From Paraburkholderia sabiae (GTDB taxonomy: Bacteria; Pseudomonadota; Gammaproteobacteria; Burkholderiales; Burkholderiaceae): DNA of 64,000 nt. Shown here piece after piece: positions 27,106-36,636 of this stretch. The translations under genes and the position numbers were made by a program. The notes beneath the pieces were generated by a model. The model saw nothing but the letters and a program-made list of their open reading frames with translations. It was not told the origin of the DNA and did no database searches. Position 1 is the stretch's first letter, and every line of letters begins with the position of its first letter. The DNA lies in assembly GCF_030412785.1 (NCBI RefSeq), contig NZ_CP125296.1, positions 2,245,678 through 2,309,677 on the forward strand. The letters run 5' to 3'.

Positions 27106-28362
27106 TCAGATCCCGTGCGCTTTCAGACGCCCCGAATACCAGTCGACGAACTGATCGACGTAGGTCTCAGTGGACGGAGAGTACGGTCCCGGGATATAGC
27201 CGGGATCCTGCGCGCCACGATGATTGATTGCGACCAGGCTCGCGTCTTGAGCGTTCGTCGCAACCCACACCTCGGTCAGCTTCGTGAGGTCGTAGTCCAC
27301 GCCTTCTACCGCGTCGGCGTGGACCAGCCACTTCGTGCGAACAAGGGTCTTCTCGGGAGTGAGCGGGATGATCCAGGAAATCATCGCGTGGTCGCTCATC
27401 ACATGCGTCCACGAGTTGTGCGTCCACATATGCGTGTCGCCAAGATCGCGGCGGGTGAGATTGCCCAGCAGTTTCTGACACGCGACCTTGGTGTCCAACG
27501 TCTGCGACTCGCCGTGGCCTGCGATGAGAAGCCGCTCGGTGCGGAAATGCGTGGCAACGTCTCCGCTGAGTTCCTCGACGGCTGTGCATACCCATCCGTC
27601 GCTTTCCCAGTTCTTCTGGGTGTCGGCGTTGAGCCTGTTATAGGCGTCGAGCGCTTTTCGTCCTTCATCGTCCATGTCGTCGGCGCTGGCGCCTGTGGAT
27701 TCCGGCAGAAACGACATCGTCAACTCCGGATGTCCCGCTTCGCAGTGGTAGCACTCGCGGTTGTTCTCCATCACGAGCTTCCAGTTGCCGTCTTCGACGA
27801 TTTCGGACTCGAAGGCAATCTTCGTGTTCTGCAACTCGTAAGGGGCGAAACGCGGCGTCATCGTTTCTTCGAGCTTCGCGATGTCGGCCGGCGGCTCGTC
27901 CGCGAAACACACCAATACATGTGTGCCGACAACCTTCAGATGCACCGGCCGCAGACTGCGACAGGTCGGATCGAAATCCTTCCCCATGTGCCTGGTGTGT
28001 CGCAAGCTGCCGTCGAGATCGTACGTCCACTGGTGATACGGACACACGAGCATGCCGACCGTCGACTTCCCGGCTTCCTTCAGACGCGCGCCGCGATGGC
28101 GGCACACATTGCGATACGCGCGAATGTTCTCGTCGTCATCGCGCACGATGATCACCGACGCCCGGCCGATGTCGACGACGGAGACGTCGCCCGGTTCCGG
28201 CACATCCGCCGTCACGCCGACCACGATCCAGTGCTTGTGGAAAAAGATATCGACGTCGGTATCGAACACATCCTGCCGGCTGAAAACCTCTCCGGGCAAT
28301 CCGCACCCGGGTTCGCGGCTTCGAACGAGCTCACCAAGAGGCTTCAATACGAACTCAGACAT
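27106..28362 (-). CDS. Rieske non-haem iron oxygenase, GbcA-like (betaine demethylase type)
   Basis: A 418-residue oxygenase alpha subunit. Rieske ligands are C87-x-H89 (CRHRGA) and C107-x2-H110 (CPYHQW). The mononuclear iron site is in NRECYHCEAGHPEL (His206, His211). This ending and the overall layout resemble GbcA and stachydrine demethylases, which remove a methyl group from quaternary ammonium compounds as formaldehyde, rather than arene dioxygenases; no beta-subunit gene is present. The GbcB-like reductase at 37677 is its probable partner and has the same promoter. The exact substrate (glycine betaine, proline betaine, carnitine-like or a sulfonium analogue) is not decided. Confidence 0.87.
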   Translation of the reverse strand: MSEFVLKPLGELVRSREPGCGLPGEVFSRQDVFDTDVDIFFHKHWIVVGVTADVPEPGDVSVVDIGRASVIIVRDDDENIRAYRNVCRHRGARLKEAGKSTVGMLVCPYHQWTYDLDGSLRHTRHMGKDFDPTCRSLRPVHLKVVGTHVLVCFADEPPADIAKLEETMTPRFAPYELQNTKIAFESEIVEDGNWKLVMENNRECYHCEAGHPELTMSFLPESTGASADDMDDEGRKALDAYNRLNADTQKNWESDGWVCTAVEELSGDVATHFRTERLLIAGHGESQTLDTKVACQKLLGNLTRRDLGDTHMWTHNSWTHVMSDHAMISWIIPLTPEKTLVRTKWLVHADAVEGVDYDLTKLTEVWVATNAQDASLVAINHRGAQDPGYIPGPYSPSTETYVDQFVDWYSGRLKAHGI

Positions 28363-28415
28363 CGTCTATCTCCAACGTTCAGGGGTATCGGGAATTCGAA
28401 TGTTCCCGCGTTACC

Positions 28416-28474
28416 CTTGAGTATTGGAGTGCCCAGAAAGGTCGTCAATGCGCTTTATTTTCGCGGACGTATTA
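28416..28474 (-). promoter_or_regulatory. Promoter of the Rieske oxygenase gene, shared with its reductase
   Basis: Read on the minus strand: -35 TTGACG (28448-28443), a 17-base spacer and -10 AATACT (28425-28420), 58 bases before the start codon. The 32 bases at 28443-28474 match 37511-37542 at 28 positions, including 21 consecutive ones, and the -10 block CCAATACTCAAG is identical. The conserved block runs from the -35 upstream, so it is probably a regulator site. Confidence 0.75.
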
Positions 28475-28528
28475 CTTTGATTTATAGGTGCGAGGTATCC
28501 GCGCGATCGGCCTTCCTGAAAGCACATA

Positions 28529-29458
28529 TCAGGACAGCCCGACTGAATTCCTTAACGCTTCGATCAGCGTTTCGATTGTCGGCGACATCGGTTTGCCGTG
28601 CGGCACGACCAGATAGTAGGCGTCGTTCAGCGTGATGGACGCGCTCGTCAGACGTACGAGTTCGCCCGATGCGACGTGTTCGTGCAGCAGACTGCCAAAG
28701 CCCAGCGCAACGCCCTGTCCGAGCCGGGCCGCCTGGACGGCATCCGTATAGAGACACGTACGCACACCGTATTTGAGCCGGGTTGGAGGCGCGCCCACGG
28801 CGCGGAACCATTCTTCCCAGGTCAGCCAGCCTTCCGACGTCGGGTCGTACGCGATCAGCGTCATGTTCGCGAGTTCTTCCAGCGATGCAGGCGCACCGTA
28901 CTCGTCTTTCCAGCCCGGCGAACACACGGGAAACACCTGCTCGCCGAACAGCAGATGCGATGTTCCATCGCTCCACCGGCCGTTGCCCCAGCGAACCGCC
29001 GCATCGACTTCGTTGTGACGCAGGTCCGCCATGAACATCGTCGTCGTGAGGCGAATACGCAGGCCAGGCTGCACACGCTTGAGCCGCGTGAGACTCGACA
29101 TCAGGCGGAAATGCGAGAACGCAGCCGTCGTTGCGAGCACGAGTTCTTCGTCCTCGATTCCCGTCGACAGGCGGTCGAACACGCCCGCAATTTTCCCCAT
29201 TGCTTCCGCGACGACCTTGTACAGCGCGTCGCCCTCGCCCGTCAGCGTGGTCGTGCGATGCAGCCGGTCGAGTAGCCGGACGCCGAGCGTCTCTTCGAGC
29301 AACCTGACCTGCCGGCTGACGGCGGCCTGCGTCACGCCAAGCTCGGCGGCGGCAAGTGTGAAGCTTCGCAACCGCGCGACTGCTTCGAATTCGACTAGCG
29401 CCGTGAGCGAGGGTATCAGCCGCCGATAACCTTTTGCGCCGTCCATAGCTGCTTTCAT
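28529..29458 (-). CDS. LysR family transcriptional regulator
   Basis: A 309-residue LysR protein with the helix-turn-helix near residues 25-70 (FTLAAAELGVTQAAVSRQVRLLEETLGVRLLDR) and a C-terminal LysR substrate domain. The spacing and the sequence SLTALVEFEAVARLRSF place it in the GcvA-like branch. The start is uncertain: no strong ribosome site precedes 29458, 29446 or 29509. It sits between the Rieske oxygenase gene and the ABC binding-protein gene and is a candidate regulator of the island. Confidence 0.85.
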   Translation of the reverse strand: MKAAMDGAKGYRRLIPSLTALVEFEAVARLRSFTLAAAELGVTQAAVSRQVRLLEETLGVRLLDRLHRTTTLTGEGDALYKVVAEAMGKIAGVFDRLSTGIEDEELVLATTAAFSHFRLMSSLTRLKRVQPGLRIRLTTTMFMADLRHNEVDAAVRWGNGRWSDGTSHLLFGEQVFPVCSPGWKDEYGAPASLEELANMTLIAYDPTSEGWLTWEEWFRAVGAPPTRLKYGVRTCLYTDAVQAARLGQGVALGFGSLLHEHVASGELVRLTSASITLNDAYYLVVPHGKPMSPTIETLIEALRNSVGLS

Positions 29459-29554
29459 CGTGAGCACAGGGAAATAGTTCTTCTGCAAATGACGCCGAGG
29501 GGACGGCAATCGTCCCCCCGGAAACTCGCGTCTTGAAGCGAGGCGCTGGCGCTT

Positions 29555-30559
29555 TTATAGCGACGCCTTGATCTTTTCCGCGGCGGCCGGCGTCACCCAC
29601 TTCGTCCAGATTTGCGGCTTCTCTTTCAGAAAGTGCTTCGCGGCGTCCTCGCCCGTCGCCTGATTATCGGTCATCCATGCCATGACTTGCTGAACATCGG
29701 CTGTCGTAAAAGTACGCGTATCCAGATACTTCATGACATCAGGACTTGCCCTGTCGGCGAACGGCTTCGAGACCAGCGTGAGCAGACGGCTTCCCGGCCA
29801 GCCGGTCGGTTTCGGGTCGGGACAGCTTGCCACCGTCGTGCAACGCTTCCACTCGGCCTGATCGATGGGCACACCCTCGCTCAGCCTGACCATTTTGTAT
29901 TTGCCGAGCAGCGACGTCGGCGCCCAGTACACACCGAGCCAGCCCTGTTTGCGTTCATACGCTTTTACGAGCGAGCCATCCAGACCGGCGGCAGAACCCG
30001 TATCGACGAGCCGGAAGCCTTTCTGTTCTGCGCCAAACGCCTTGTACAACTGCGCTGTATTGACAGTGATGCCCCAGCCCTGAGGTCCGTTGTAGACCGC
30101 GCCTTTGCCGGGATTTTCCGGATCCGGGAAAAGCTCGGGATGCTTCAGCGCATCGGAAATCGTCTTGATCTCGGGATGCGCGTCCGCGACGTACTTCGGG
30201 ATGTACCAGCCGTAGACGGCGCCTTCCTGAATGACGTGGCCCGCCAGAACGATCTTCTTCGAATCGATGCCCTGCTTGGCAACGGCAGGCAGCAAATCGA
30301 TTGCGCCCTCCGGCACGATATCCGGCTTGCCTTTGTCGACCATCGACGTGATGGTCGGCACGGTATCGCCGACGACGCTATTCACCGAACAGCCGTAGCC
30401 TTCCTGAAGAATGACCTTGTCGACAGCCGCTTCGAGTTCCGCGCTCTGCCAGTTCATGCTTGCGATCGTCACGTTTCCGCAAGCGGCAGCGTTGGCTTGT
30501 GAGCTTCCGCAGAAAATCCCGATAGCGACGAGCGCCGCCCCTAGAAATGTCGATTTCAT
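29555..30559 (-). CDS. Glycine-betaine-type ABC transporter substrate-binding protein
   Basis: A 334-residue OpuAC/ProX-like binding protein. A Sec signal (MKSTFLGAALVAIGIFCGSSQANA) precedes CGNVTIASMNWQSAELEAAVDKVILQEGYGC. The QGWGITVNTAQLYKAFG and GWLGVYWAPTSLLGKY segments carry the Trp residues usual in cages for onium headgroups. It belongs with the ATPase and permease just upstream, though a 206-base gap with a hairpin suggests separate or attenuated expression, common for an abundant binding protein. Confidence 0.88.
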   Translation of the reverse strand: MKSTFLGAALVAIGIFCGSSQANAAACGNVTIASMNWQSAELEAAVDKVILQEGYGCSVNSVVGDTVPTITSMVDKGKPDIVPEGAIDLLPAVAKQGIDSKKIVLAGHVIQEGAVYGWYIPKYVADAHPEIKTISDALKHPELFPDPENPGKGAVYNGPQGWGITVNTAQLYKAFGAEQKGFRLVDTGSAAGLDGSLVKAYERKQGWLGVYWAPTSLLGKYKMVRLSEGVPIDQAEWKRCTTVASCPDPKPTGWPGSRLLTLVSKPFADRASPDVMKYLDTRTFTTADVQQVMAWMTDNQATGEDAAKHFLKEKPQIWTKWVTPAAAEKIKASL

Positions 30560-30734
30560 TGCAGTTTCCCAAAAAGTTTCCGGAGCTTCGCCGGCATGCG
30601 TTGGTCGATGCGTGAGTCAGTTTCCATTTATATCGGATCACTAACTAACGCGTTGCGATAATTAACTGCCAGTTCTCGAATCACCTGCCTGACAACAACC
30701 ACCGGCCGTTCCCCGGAAGCGACCTTTCAACCCC

Positions 30735-30758
30735 GGTTGCCGCATCACTGCGGCAACC
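30735..30758. terminator. Hairpin between ABC ATPase and binding-protein genes
   Basis: GGTTGCCGCA and TGCGGCAACC form a perfect 10-base stem with a four-base loop directly after the ATPase stop. With no T-tract it may be an attenuator or an mRNA-stabilising hairpin rather than a terminator. Confidence 0.45.
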
Positions 30759-30765
30759 TTCGTGC

Positions 30766-31893
30766 TTATCTTTCGAGCGGCGTTAGCGATACACCGGGAA
30801 GCGCTTCGGTGCGGATGCGTGCTTCGGCCGGTACACGAATCGCGTCACACCGCTCGTCCGAGGTAATCAGCGCACACGCCAGCTGACGTAGGCTCACGCT
30901 GCCGAGCGGCTGCTTTTCCGCGCCGACGACAGTGAGTTGCTCGATTGCAGGGTTGTGCGTCAGCATCGAAATCGCTTCCTCGATCGTCGTGCCGGCCACA
31001 ACATGATTTCCTGCCGATGCCACGCCTGCGCGCAACGGCGTCATCACCGACTCGACACAGACGACCCGCCCACGATTCACCTGCTTCACGAAGTTCGTGA
31101 CGTACTCGTCGGCGGGCCGCAGTACGATGTCCTGCTTCGTGCCTTGCTGCACGATGCAGCCGTCGCGCAGGATCGCGATCTGATCGCCAAGGCGGAGCGC
31201 TTCGTCGAGGTCGTGCGTGATGAAGACGATCGTCTTCCTGATTTCCTTCTGAAGATCCAGCAGCACGGTCTGCATGTCCATGCGGATCAGCGGATCGAGC
31301 GCGGAATACGCTTCGTCCATCAGCAGAACGGGCGCATCCATCGCAAGTGCCCGCGCGAGACCGACGCGCTGCTGCATGCCGCCCGACAGCTGATTCGGAA
31401 AGCGCTGCTCGAAGCCCTTGAGGCCGACGCGTTCGATCCAGCGCATCGCTGTCTCAACGGCGGCATGGCGCTTCACGCCGCAGATTTCGAGGCCGTAAAT
31501 CACGTTGTCGAGCACATTGCGATGCGGGAGCAGCGCGAACTTCTGGAATACCATCGCGGTCTGGCGTCGGCGGAATTCGCGCAATCCGCGAAAGCCCATC
31601 TTGCAGACATCGACGCCGCCAATCAGCACTTCCCCGGCAGTCGGATCGATCAGGCGATTGATGTGCCGGATGAGCGTCGACTTGCCCGACCCCGAGAGGC
31701 CCATGATCACCTGAATGGAGCCGGCCGGAATATCCAGGTTGATGTCTCGCAGTCCAAGGACATGACCGGTCTCTTTCAGCAACTCGGCTTTCGACAAACC
31801 GTTCTTGACGGCTTCGACATAGGATGCGGCCTTGGGTCCGAAGATCTTGTACAGATGCTGGATGCGGATGCCGCCGGATTGAATGTCAGCCAT
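30766..31893 (-). CDS. Betaine/proline-type ABC transporter ATP-binding protein (ProV-like)
   Basis: A 375-residue ATPase. Walker A GLSGSGKST is at 65-73, signature LSGGMQQRVGLARA near 165, Walker B VLLMDEAYSALD near 185. The insertion KNGLSKAELLKETGHVLGLRDINLDI before Walker A is typical of ProV. A C-terminal regulatory region (about 275-350, TPLRAGVASAGNHVVAGTTIEEAISML) resembles the tandem CBS part that senses ionic strength in osmolyte importers. AGGAGG precedes the ATG at 31893, which overlaps the permease gene by eight bases. Confidence 0.9.
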   Translation of the reverse strand: MADIQSGGIRIQHLYKIFGPKAASYVEAVKNGLSKAELLKETGHVLGLRDINLDIPAGSIQVIMGLSGSGKSTLIRHINRLIDPTAGEVLIGGVDVCKMGFRGLREFRRRQTAMVFQKFALLPHRNVLDNVIYGLEICGVKRHAAVETAMRWIERVGLKGFEQRFPNQLSGGMQQRVGLARALAMDAPVLLMDEAYSALDPLIRMDMQTVLLDLQKEIRKTIVFITHDLDEALRLGDQIAILRDGCIVQQGTKQDIVLRPADEYVTNFVKQVNRGRVVCVESVMTPLRAGVASAGNHVVAGTTIEEAISMLTHNPAIEQLTVVGAEKQPLGSVSLRQLACALITSDERCDAIRVPAEARIRTEALPGVSLTPLER

Positions 31894-32773
31894 GGACCAC
31901 CTCCTGATGCTTTTGGAGCCGCTTGCCATATGCCTGACTCACGCGGTCGAAGATCACCGCGATACCCACGATAGCAAGTCCGTTGAAGATACCGAGTGTG
32001 AAGTACTGGTTCGCGATGGCTTTCAGAACCGGCTGCCCCAGTCCCTGAACGCCGATCATCGCTGCGACGACGACCATCGCCAGCGCCATCATGATGGTCT
32101 GATTGACACCCGCCATGATGGTCGGCAGCGCCAGCGGCAACTGAACCTTCAGCAACCGTTGCCAGCCCGACGAACCGAATGCGTCGGCGGCTTCGAGAAT
32201 GTCGCGGTCGACCAGCCGGATGCCGAGACTGGTGAGCCGGATCATCGGCGGAATCGCGTAGATGACGACGGCAATCAGGCCAGGCACACGTCCGATACCG
32301 AGCAGCATCACGACGGGAATCAGATAAACGAAGCTCGGCATGGTTTGCATCACGTCGAGGATCGGGTCCACCAGTTTGCGTATGCGGTCCGACTTCGCCA
32401 TCAGAATGCCGATCGGCAAGCCGATGACAATCGACAGGAACGTGCACACGAAAATCATCGACACAGTGCGCATCGTGTCCTGCCACATGTCGAGGTAGCC
32501 GATCAGCGTGAGCGTGACGAAGCAGCCGAGCACCACCTTCCAGTTTCTGCTGGCACCCCAGGCGATGACCAGCACGAGCAGCATGATTACGGGCCACGGC
32601 GTTTGCGTCATGAACCTCTCTGCCGCCATCAGGAACTCCTGCAGCGGATGGAAGAAGCTGTCGATGGGGTCACCGTATGCCGCCGTGAATGCACGGAAGC
32701 CGTCATCGATCGAACGCTTCATATGCAGAAGCGCCTCGTCCTGCATATGCGGGAATTTGTTTATCCAGTCCAT
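31886..32773 (-). CDS. Betaine/proline-type ABC transporter permease (ProW-like)
   Basis: A 295-residue inner-membrane permease with about six or seven helices and the ABC coupling loop (LEAADAFGSSGWQRLLKVQLPLALPTIMAGVNQTIM). The long N-terminal cytoplasmic segment before the first helix is like ProW. GGAGG five bases before the ATG at 32773 decides the start; two earlier Met codons add five residues. Overlap with the ATPase gene means coupled translation. With the binding protein it should import a betaine-like or DMSP-like solute. Confidence 0.9.
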   Translation of the reverse strand: MDWINKFPHMQDEALLHMKRSIDDGFRAFTAAYGDPIDSFFHPLQEFLMAAERFMTQTPWPVIMLLVLVIAWGASRNWKVVLGCFVTLTLIGYLDMWQDTMRTVSMIFVCTFLSIVIGLPIGILMAKSDRIRKLVDPILDVMQTMPSFVYLIPVVMLLGIGRVPGLIAVVIYAIPPMIRLTSLGIRLVDRDILEAADAFGSSGWQRLLKVQLPLALPTIMAGVNQTIMMALAMVVVAAMIGVQGLGQPVLKAIANQYFTLGIFNGLAIVGIAVIFDRVSQAYGKRLQKHQEVVHG

Positions 32774-32832
32774 GTGTTCCTCCATCATTCAATCGCCAGT
32801 CGGCGCCACCTGTCTCGCGACGCGAATCGTGA

Positions 32833-34158
32833 TTACTCCGCTCCGGCCGACCATTCCTTCATGCTGAGATTCGCCGTTGCGCCTATCGTCAGGAAAGGTT
32901 GCGGCGGCAGCCGCTTCGGTGCTGCAAAACCCCGGAAGACCTGAACGAGCCACGAATCCTGACCGAACGCGGCCTCGGCGGCAGCGATTCCCGACGCGGT
33001 CGCTTTCGTCGCACCCACTCCATTGCAAGCGATTGCGGCAAAGACACCGGGCTCGATCTCGCCGAAAGCCGGGACGCCGTTCCAGGTCAGTGCCATCGCA
33101 CCCGCCCATCGGTATTCCATCGGCATGCCTTTCAGCATGGGGAAACGCGTCTCGAACTTGCGGTCGTGCACGCGGCCGGCGCGTGCAATTGCGCTTTTGC
33201 TCACCTGCATGCGAGGGTTGTAGGTGTATCGCGAGCGAATCAGAATACGGTCGCCCTTGTCGCCTTCGACGCGACGCACAGTCGTTCCCATCGGGAATGC
33301 AGGCGTGGCCGCCCATGAACGCTGACCACCGAGCCGTTTCGGATCGAACGCTTCCGTCATCGACGCGTAGGTATAGACGTGCAGAAGCTGTCCAAGGAAG
33401 AGTCCGAAGCTCTGCGCCTGTCCGTTGTTCGCGAGGATGATTTTCCCGGCATTGACAGACCCTTTGGGCGTCTTGATCAGCCACGACGCGCCCTGTCGTT
33501 CGAACGACAGAGCAGGTGTGTTCTCGTAAAGCTTCACAGGGTCATCGAACGAGTCGGCCAGTCCCCTGATGTAAGCGGCGGGCTGAATGATGACGGTCCC
33601 TGGCGTGAAAATCGCCGACGTGAACGACTTCGTTCCCGTCACAGCGGCAATCTCGTTCGCATCGAGAAGCCTGTACGGTTCGTTCACCTTGTCCAGTTGC
33701 TTCGCGTAAGACGAGACGTGCTCGTCGCCTTGCAGCCCCAACGCGACGTTGTATTTGCCGCAAGGATCGAAAACGTCTTTGCCCCAGCCCTTTTCGTTGG
33801 CCAGATCCTGCGCGAGAGCAATTGCGATGCGATGGACCTTGATATCGTGGCGTCGCTCGTTGGTATCGGACCCGCCGTAGTCTTCGGACGAAACTTCGTG
33901 AGGCAGGTCGATGATGAAACCGGAATTGCGCCCTGTCGCGCCCTCCGCGATTTCTCCCGCTTCCAGAATGACGACTTTGAGACGCGGGTCGAGTTGCGAG
34001 AGACGCCTTGCCGCCGACAGCCCCGCAAAGCCTCCGCCAATCACCACGATGTCGGCATTCACTGCGCGATTGAGCGGCGGGCGCGGCATCCTGGGCGGCA
34101 GCATGGACACCCACCCTGACTGGCCGAGATGCTGCGGAAGTTTGCTCGCTACGAACAT
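32833..34158 (-). CDS. FAD-dependent oxidoreductase, DAO family (PuuB/sarcosine-oxidase-like)
   Basis: A 441-residue flavoprotein. The FAD loop ADIVVIGGGFAGLSAARRLSQ is near residue 35, followed by GATGRNSGF, the conserved flavin loop of DAO-family amine oxidases; the C terminus has FAAIACNGVGATKATASGIAAAEAA. Such enzymes oxidise secondary or primary amines, including N-methyl groups left after demethylation. That fits a role after the Rieske demethylase and before the aldehyde dehydrogenase, but the substrate is inferred. No strong ribosome site upstream of the chosen ATG. Confidence 0.85.
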   Translation of the reverse strand: MFVASKLPQHLGQSGWVSMLPPRMPRPPLNRAVNADIVVIGGGFAGLSAARRLSQLDPRLKVVILEAGEIAEGATGRNSGFIIDLPHEVSSEDYGGSDTNERRHDIKVHRIAIALAQDLANEKGWGKDVFDPCGKYNVALGLQGDEHVSSYAKQLDKVNEPYRLLDANEIAAVTGTKSFTSAIFTPGTVIIQPAAYIRGLADSFDDPVKLYENTPALSFERQGASWLIKTPKGSVNAGKIILANNGQAQSFGLFLGQLLHVYTYASMTEAFDPKRLGGQRSWAATPAFPMGTTVRRVEGDKGDRILIRSRYTYNPRMQVSKSAIARAGRVHDRKFETRFPMLKGMPMEYRWAGAMALTWNGVPAFGEIEPGVFAAIACNGVGATKATASGIAAAEAAFGQDSWLVQVFRGFAAPKRLPPQPFLTIGATANLSMKEWSAGAE

Positions 34159-34176
34159 GATAGTTAGCCCAGGTCC

Positions 34177-35070
34177 TTAAACGGCAAGCTTTTCGCGCTC
34201 GACCAGTTCGCCGAGCGCGCTGCGCAGGGCGTCGGCCTTCCTTGCGGAAAGCCGTGCGAGCGGACGACGCGGATTTCCCGCTCCATAACCCGTCATTTCC
34301 GCGGCGGCATAGACGGACTGCACGTAGTCGCCTTCCCAGATCAGCGACATGGCAGGCTCCAGGAGTCGCCAGAGTTCTCTCGCATCGTCCCAGCGATGTT
34401 CCTGGGCTGCCGTGACGAACTGCGTGCACGTCTTCGGGGCAAAGTTCGCGCCGCCCCAGATGAGCCCGCGCACGCCCGCATACATTGCGTACGGCATGAG
34501 CGGGTCCGCGCCGTTCATCACCGGAAGCCCTGTGCGAACGAGCGCTGCCTGTTTGCTCAAATCTCCGCTGCTGTCCTTCACCGCGAGGAATTCGGGAATC
34601 TCGCAGAGACGGCGCAGGAGCAACGGCGTGATTTCCACGCCAACGGCCTGCGGCACGTTGTAGCCGATGACAGGCAGGCCGGCACGCGCGACGGCGGCAT
34701 AGAAATCGAATACACCGTCGTCGTCCGTCGGTCCTTCGAAGAACGGCGGCAGCACCATCACCGCGCCAGCACCGCAATCGGCTGCATGACGCGTGCGCTC
34801 CACCACGTCATCGACGAGCAGCGCGGAGGTCTGCGCGATGATGCGTGCCCGCCCGTCGATCACCTTCGCGCCGAACGCGACCAGCGCTTTCGATTCTTCC
34901 TGCGACAGATACACGTGCATGCCCGTGCCCGAGCTGAGCACGAAACCGCGTATGCCCGCCGCGAGATATCGTTCGATGAGCTGTTCGAGTCGCGCGTGAT
35001 CCGGTTTTCCATCGTTATTAAAAGGAGTACTAATCGCCAGATTGATGCCAGTAAAGGAGAAATCTTTCAT
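34177..35070 (-). CDS. Dihydrodipicolinate synthase family (DapA-like) lyase/aldolase
   Basis: A 297-residue class I aldolase-fold protein. The Schiff-base Lys is K165 in FLAVKDSSGD and the catalytic Tyr is Y137 in GYNVPQ. The family includes pyrroline-4-hydroxy-2-carboxylate deaminase and keto-acid aldolases as well as DHDPS; this catabolic position argues against lysine biosynthesis. It lies four bases from the aldehyde dehydrogenase gene. In betonicine/hydroxyproline clusters the same family sits beside a Rieske demethylase and an aldehyde dehydrogenase, a possible analogy. Confidence 0.87.
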   Translation of the reverse strand: MKDFSFTGINLAISTPFNNDGKPDHARLEQLIERYLAAGIRGFVLSSGTGMHVYLSQEESKALVAFGAKVIDGRARIIAQTSALLVDDVVERTRHAADCGAGAVMVLPPFFEGPTDDDGVFDFYAAVARAGLPVIGYNVPQAVGVEITPLLLRRLCEIPEFLAVKDSSGDLSKQAALVRTGLPVMNGADPLMPYAMYAGVRGLIWGGANFAPKTCTQFVTAAQEHRWDDARELWRLLEPAMSLIWEGDYVQSVYAAAEMTGYGAGNPRRPLARLSARKADALRSALGELVEREKLAV

Positions 35071-35074
35071 GTCG

Positions 35075-36574
35075 TTACTCGTCGTCCGCTTCGTTGTCGT
35101 TCAGGTCGAGCCAGATAGTCTTCAACTGCGTGTACTGGTCATGCGCATGGAGCGAGTTGTCACGTCCGCCGAAACCCGACTGCTTGAATCCGCCGAATGG
35201 GGTCGTGATATCGCCTTCACCGAATGAGTTCACTGTCACGGTGCCCGCTCGCAGTGCACGCGCCGCACGCAATGCGCGCTTTCCATTGCCCGCGAACACG
35301 GACGCTGCAAGACCGTAGTCAGTGTCGTTCGCGATGTCGATGGCTTCCTGCAAGCTGCTTACCGTGATGACCGACAGAATCGGCCCGAAGATTTCTTCGC
35401 GAGCGTGCTTTGCGTCATTGCTTTCGACGTCGATGATGGTCGGATGCACGTAGCGCCCTTCGCTCGTCTGTCCGCCGCAGAGGACGTTGATATCGCCCGA
35501 CAGATACGACTGCACTTTCTCGTAGTGCTGCGGCGAAACGAGCGGTCCGATCCGGTTGGCCGGGTCCAAAGGATCGCCGACGCGCCATTCCCCGGCGAGC
35601 TTCATGATCCGGTCCAGCAGTGGTCCCTTGATGTCGCGATGGACGATGAGCCGCGAAATCGCCGAACAGTTCTCGCCCATGTTCCAGAGCGCACCATTGA
35701 CGATGTGGCCTGCCACTGCGTCGAGGTCGGTCGCGTCGGACATCACGATGCAGGGGTTTTTCCCGCCCATCTCGAGCACGATCTCTTTGAGGTTGCTTTC
35801 GGCGGAATAGGAAAGGAAGCGGCGACCCGTATCGGTGGAACCCGTAAACGACACCATATCGATGTCGCGATGACGCCCGATCGGCTCGCCCACTGCGGGA
35901 CCTGTGCCCGTCACGACATTGAACACACCGGCGGGAATGCCCGCTTCGAGCGCGAGTTCGGCGACCCGCATCGTCGTAAGCGATGTTTCTTCGGCTGGCT
36001 TCACGACGAGCGAACACCCTGCCGCCAGTGACGGACCGATTTTCCACGCAAGCATCAGCAGCGGAAAATTCCACGGCAGTACGAGGCCGACGACACCCAC
36101 CGGCTCGCGCACGATCATCGAAATGTGACTGTCCGAGGCCGGCGAAACCTGGTCGTAGATCTTGTCGATGGCTTCCGCGTGCCAACGCAGCACATTGATC
36201 GTTTCGGGAACGTCGACGGTCTGACAATCGAAGATCGTCTTGCCTGCATCGAGACTCTCCATGACCGAGAGTTCCAGCGCGTTCTCTTCGATGAGATCGG
36301 CGAGCCGAAGCATCGCCTGTTTGCGCGCGGCGGGATGCAGCTTCGACCAGCGTCCGTCCTCGAATGCCGTGCGAGCGCTCACGACCGCCGCATCCACGTC
36401 GGCCCTGGCGCAAGCGGGCACGTCGGCGAGTTGCTCGCCCGTCGCCGGATTGAACGTCGCAAACGTCTCGCCGGATGCCGCGGCGCAAGCCTTGCCATCG
36501 ATGATGACCCGGCTCGGCAACTTCAATTCACGAGCGATGTTGTGATATTCGCTCCCGGACAGCAAATCAGTCAT
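35075..36574 (-). CDS. Aldehyde dehydrogenase (PuuC-like)
   Basis: A 499-residue NAD(P)-dependent aldehyde dehydrogenase. The catalytic Cys303 is in NMGENCSA, the general-base Glu in LEMGGKNP, and PWNFPLLMLAWKIGPSLAAGCSLVVKPAEETSL and FTGSTDTGR are the cofactor-binding blocks. Its start (RVIIDGK) and length resemble gamma-glutamyl-aminobutyraldehyde and betaine-type enzymes. It is the first enzyme gene downstream of the GntR gene (62-base gap). Likely job: oxidise the aldehyde made by the DAO-family oxidase. Confidence 0.9.
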   Translation of the reverse strand: MTDLLSGSEYHNIARELKLPSRVIIDGKACAAASGETFATFNPATGEQLADVPACARADVDAAVVSARTAFEDGRWSKLHPAARKQAMLRLADLIEENALELSVMESLDAGKTIFDCQTVDVPETINVLRWHAEAIDKIYDQVSPASDSHISMIVREPVGVVGLVLPWNFPLLMLAWKIGPSLAAGCSLVVKPAEETSLTTMRVAELALEAGIPAGVFNVVTGTGPAVGEPIGRHRDIDMVSFTGSTDTGRRFLSYSAESNLKEIVLEMGGKNPCIVMSDATDLDAVAGHIVNGALWNMGENCSAISRLIVHRDIKGPLLDRIMKLAGEWRVGDPLDPANRIGPLVSPQHYEKVQSYLSGDINVLCGGQTSEGRYVHPTIIDVESNDAKHAREEIFGPILSVITVSSLQEAIDIANDTDYGLAASVFAGNGKRALRAARALRAGTVTVNSFGEGDITTPFGGFKQSGFGGRDNSLHAHDQYTQLKTIWLDLNDNEADDE

Positions 36575-36636
36575 ATCAGTCTCTCAGTGATGCAGGGTTG
36601 CATGAGGAACCGAGCAGCCACTCCCGGTTCGCAAGG

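Noticed and set aside
27106..28362. Annotation of the Rieske oxygenase as an aromatic-ring dioxygenase
   Set aside because: No beta-subunit gene, no cis-diol dehydrogenase nearby, and a GbcB-like reductase plus a betaine importer point to a demethylase.
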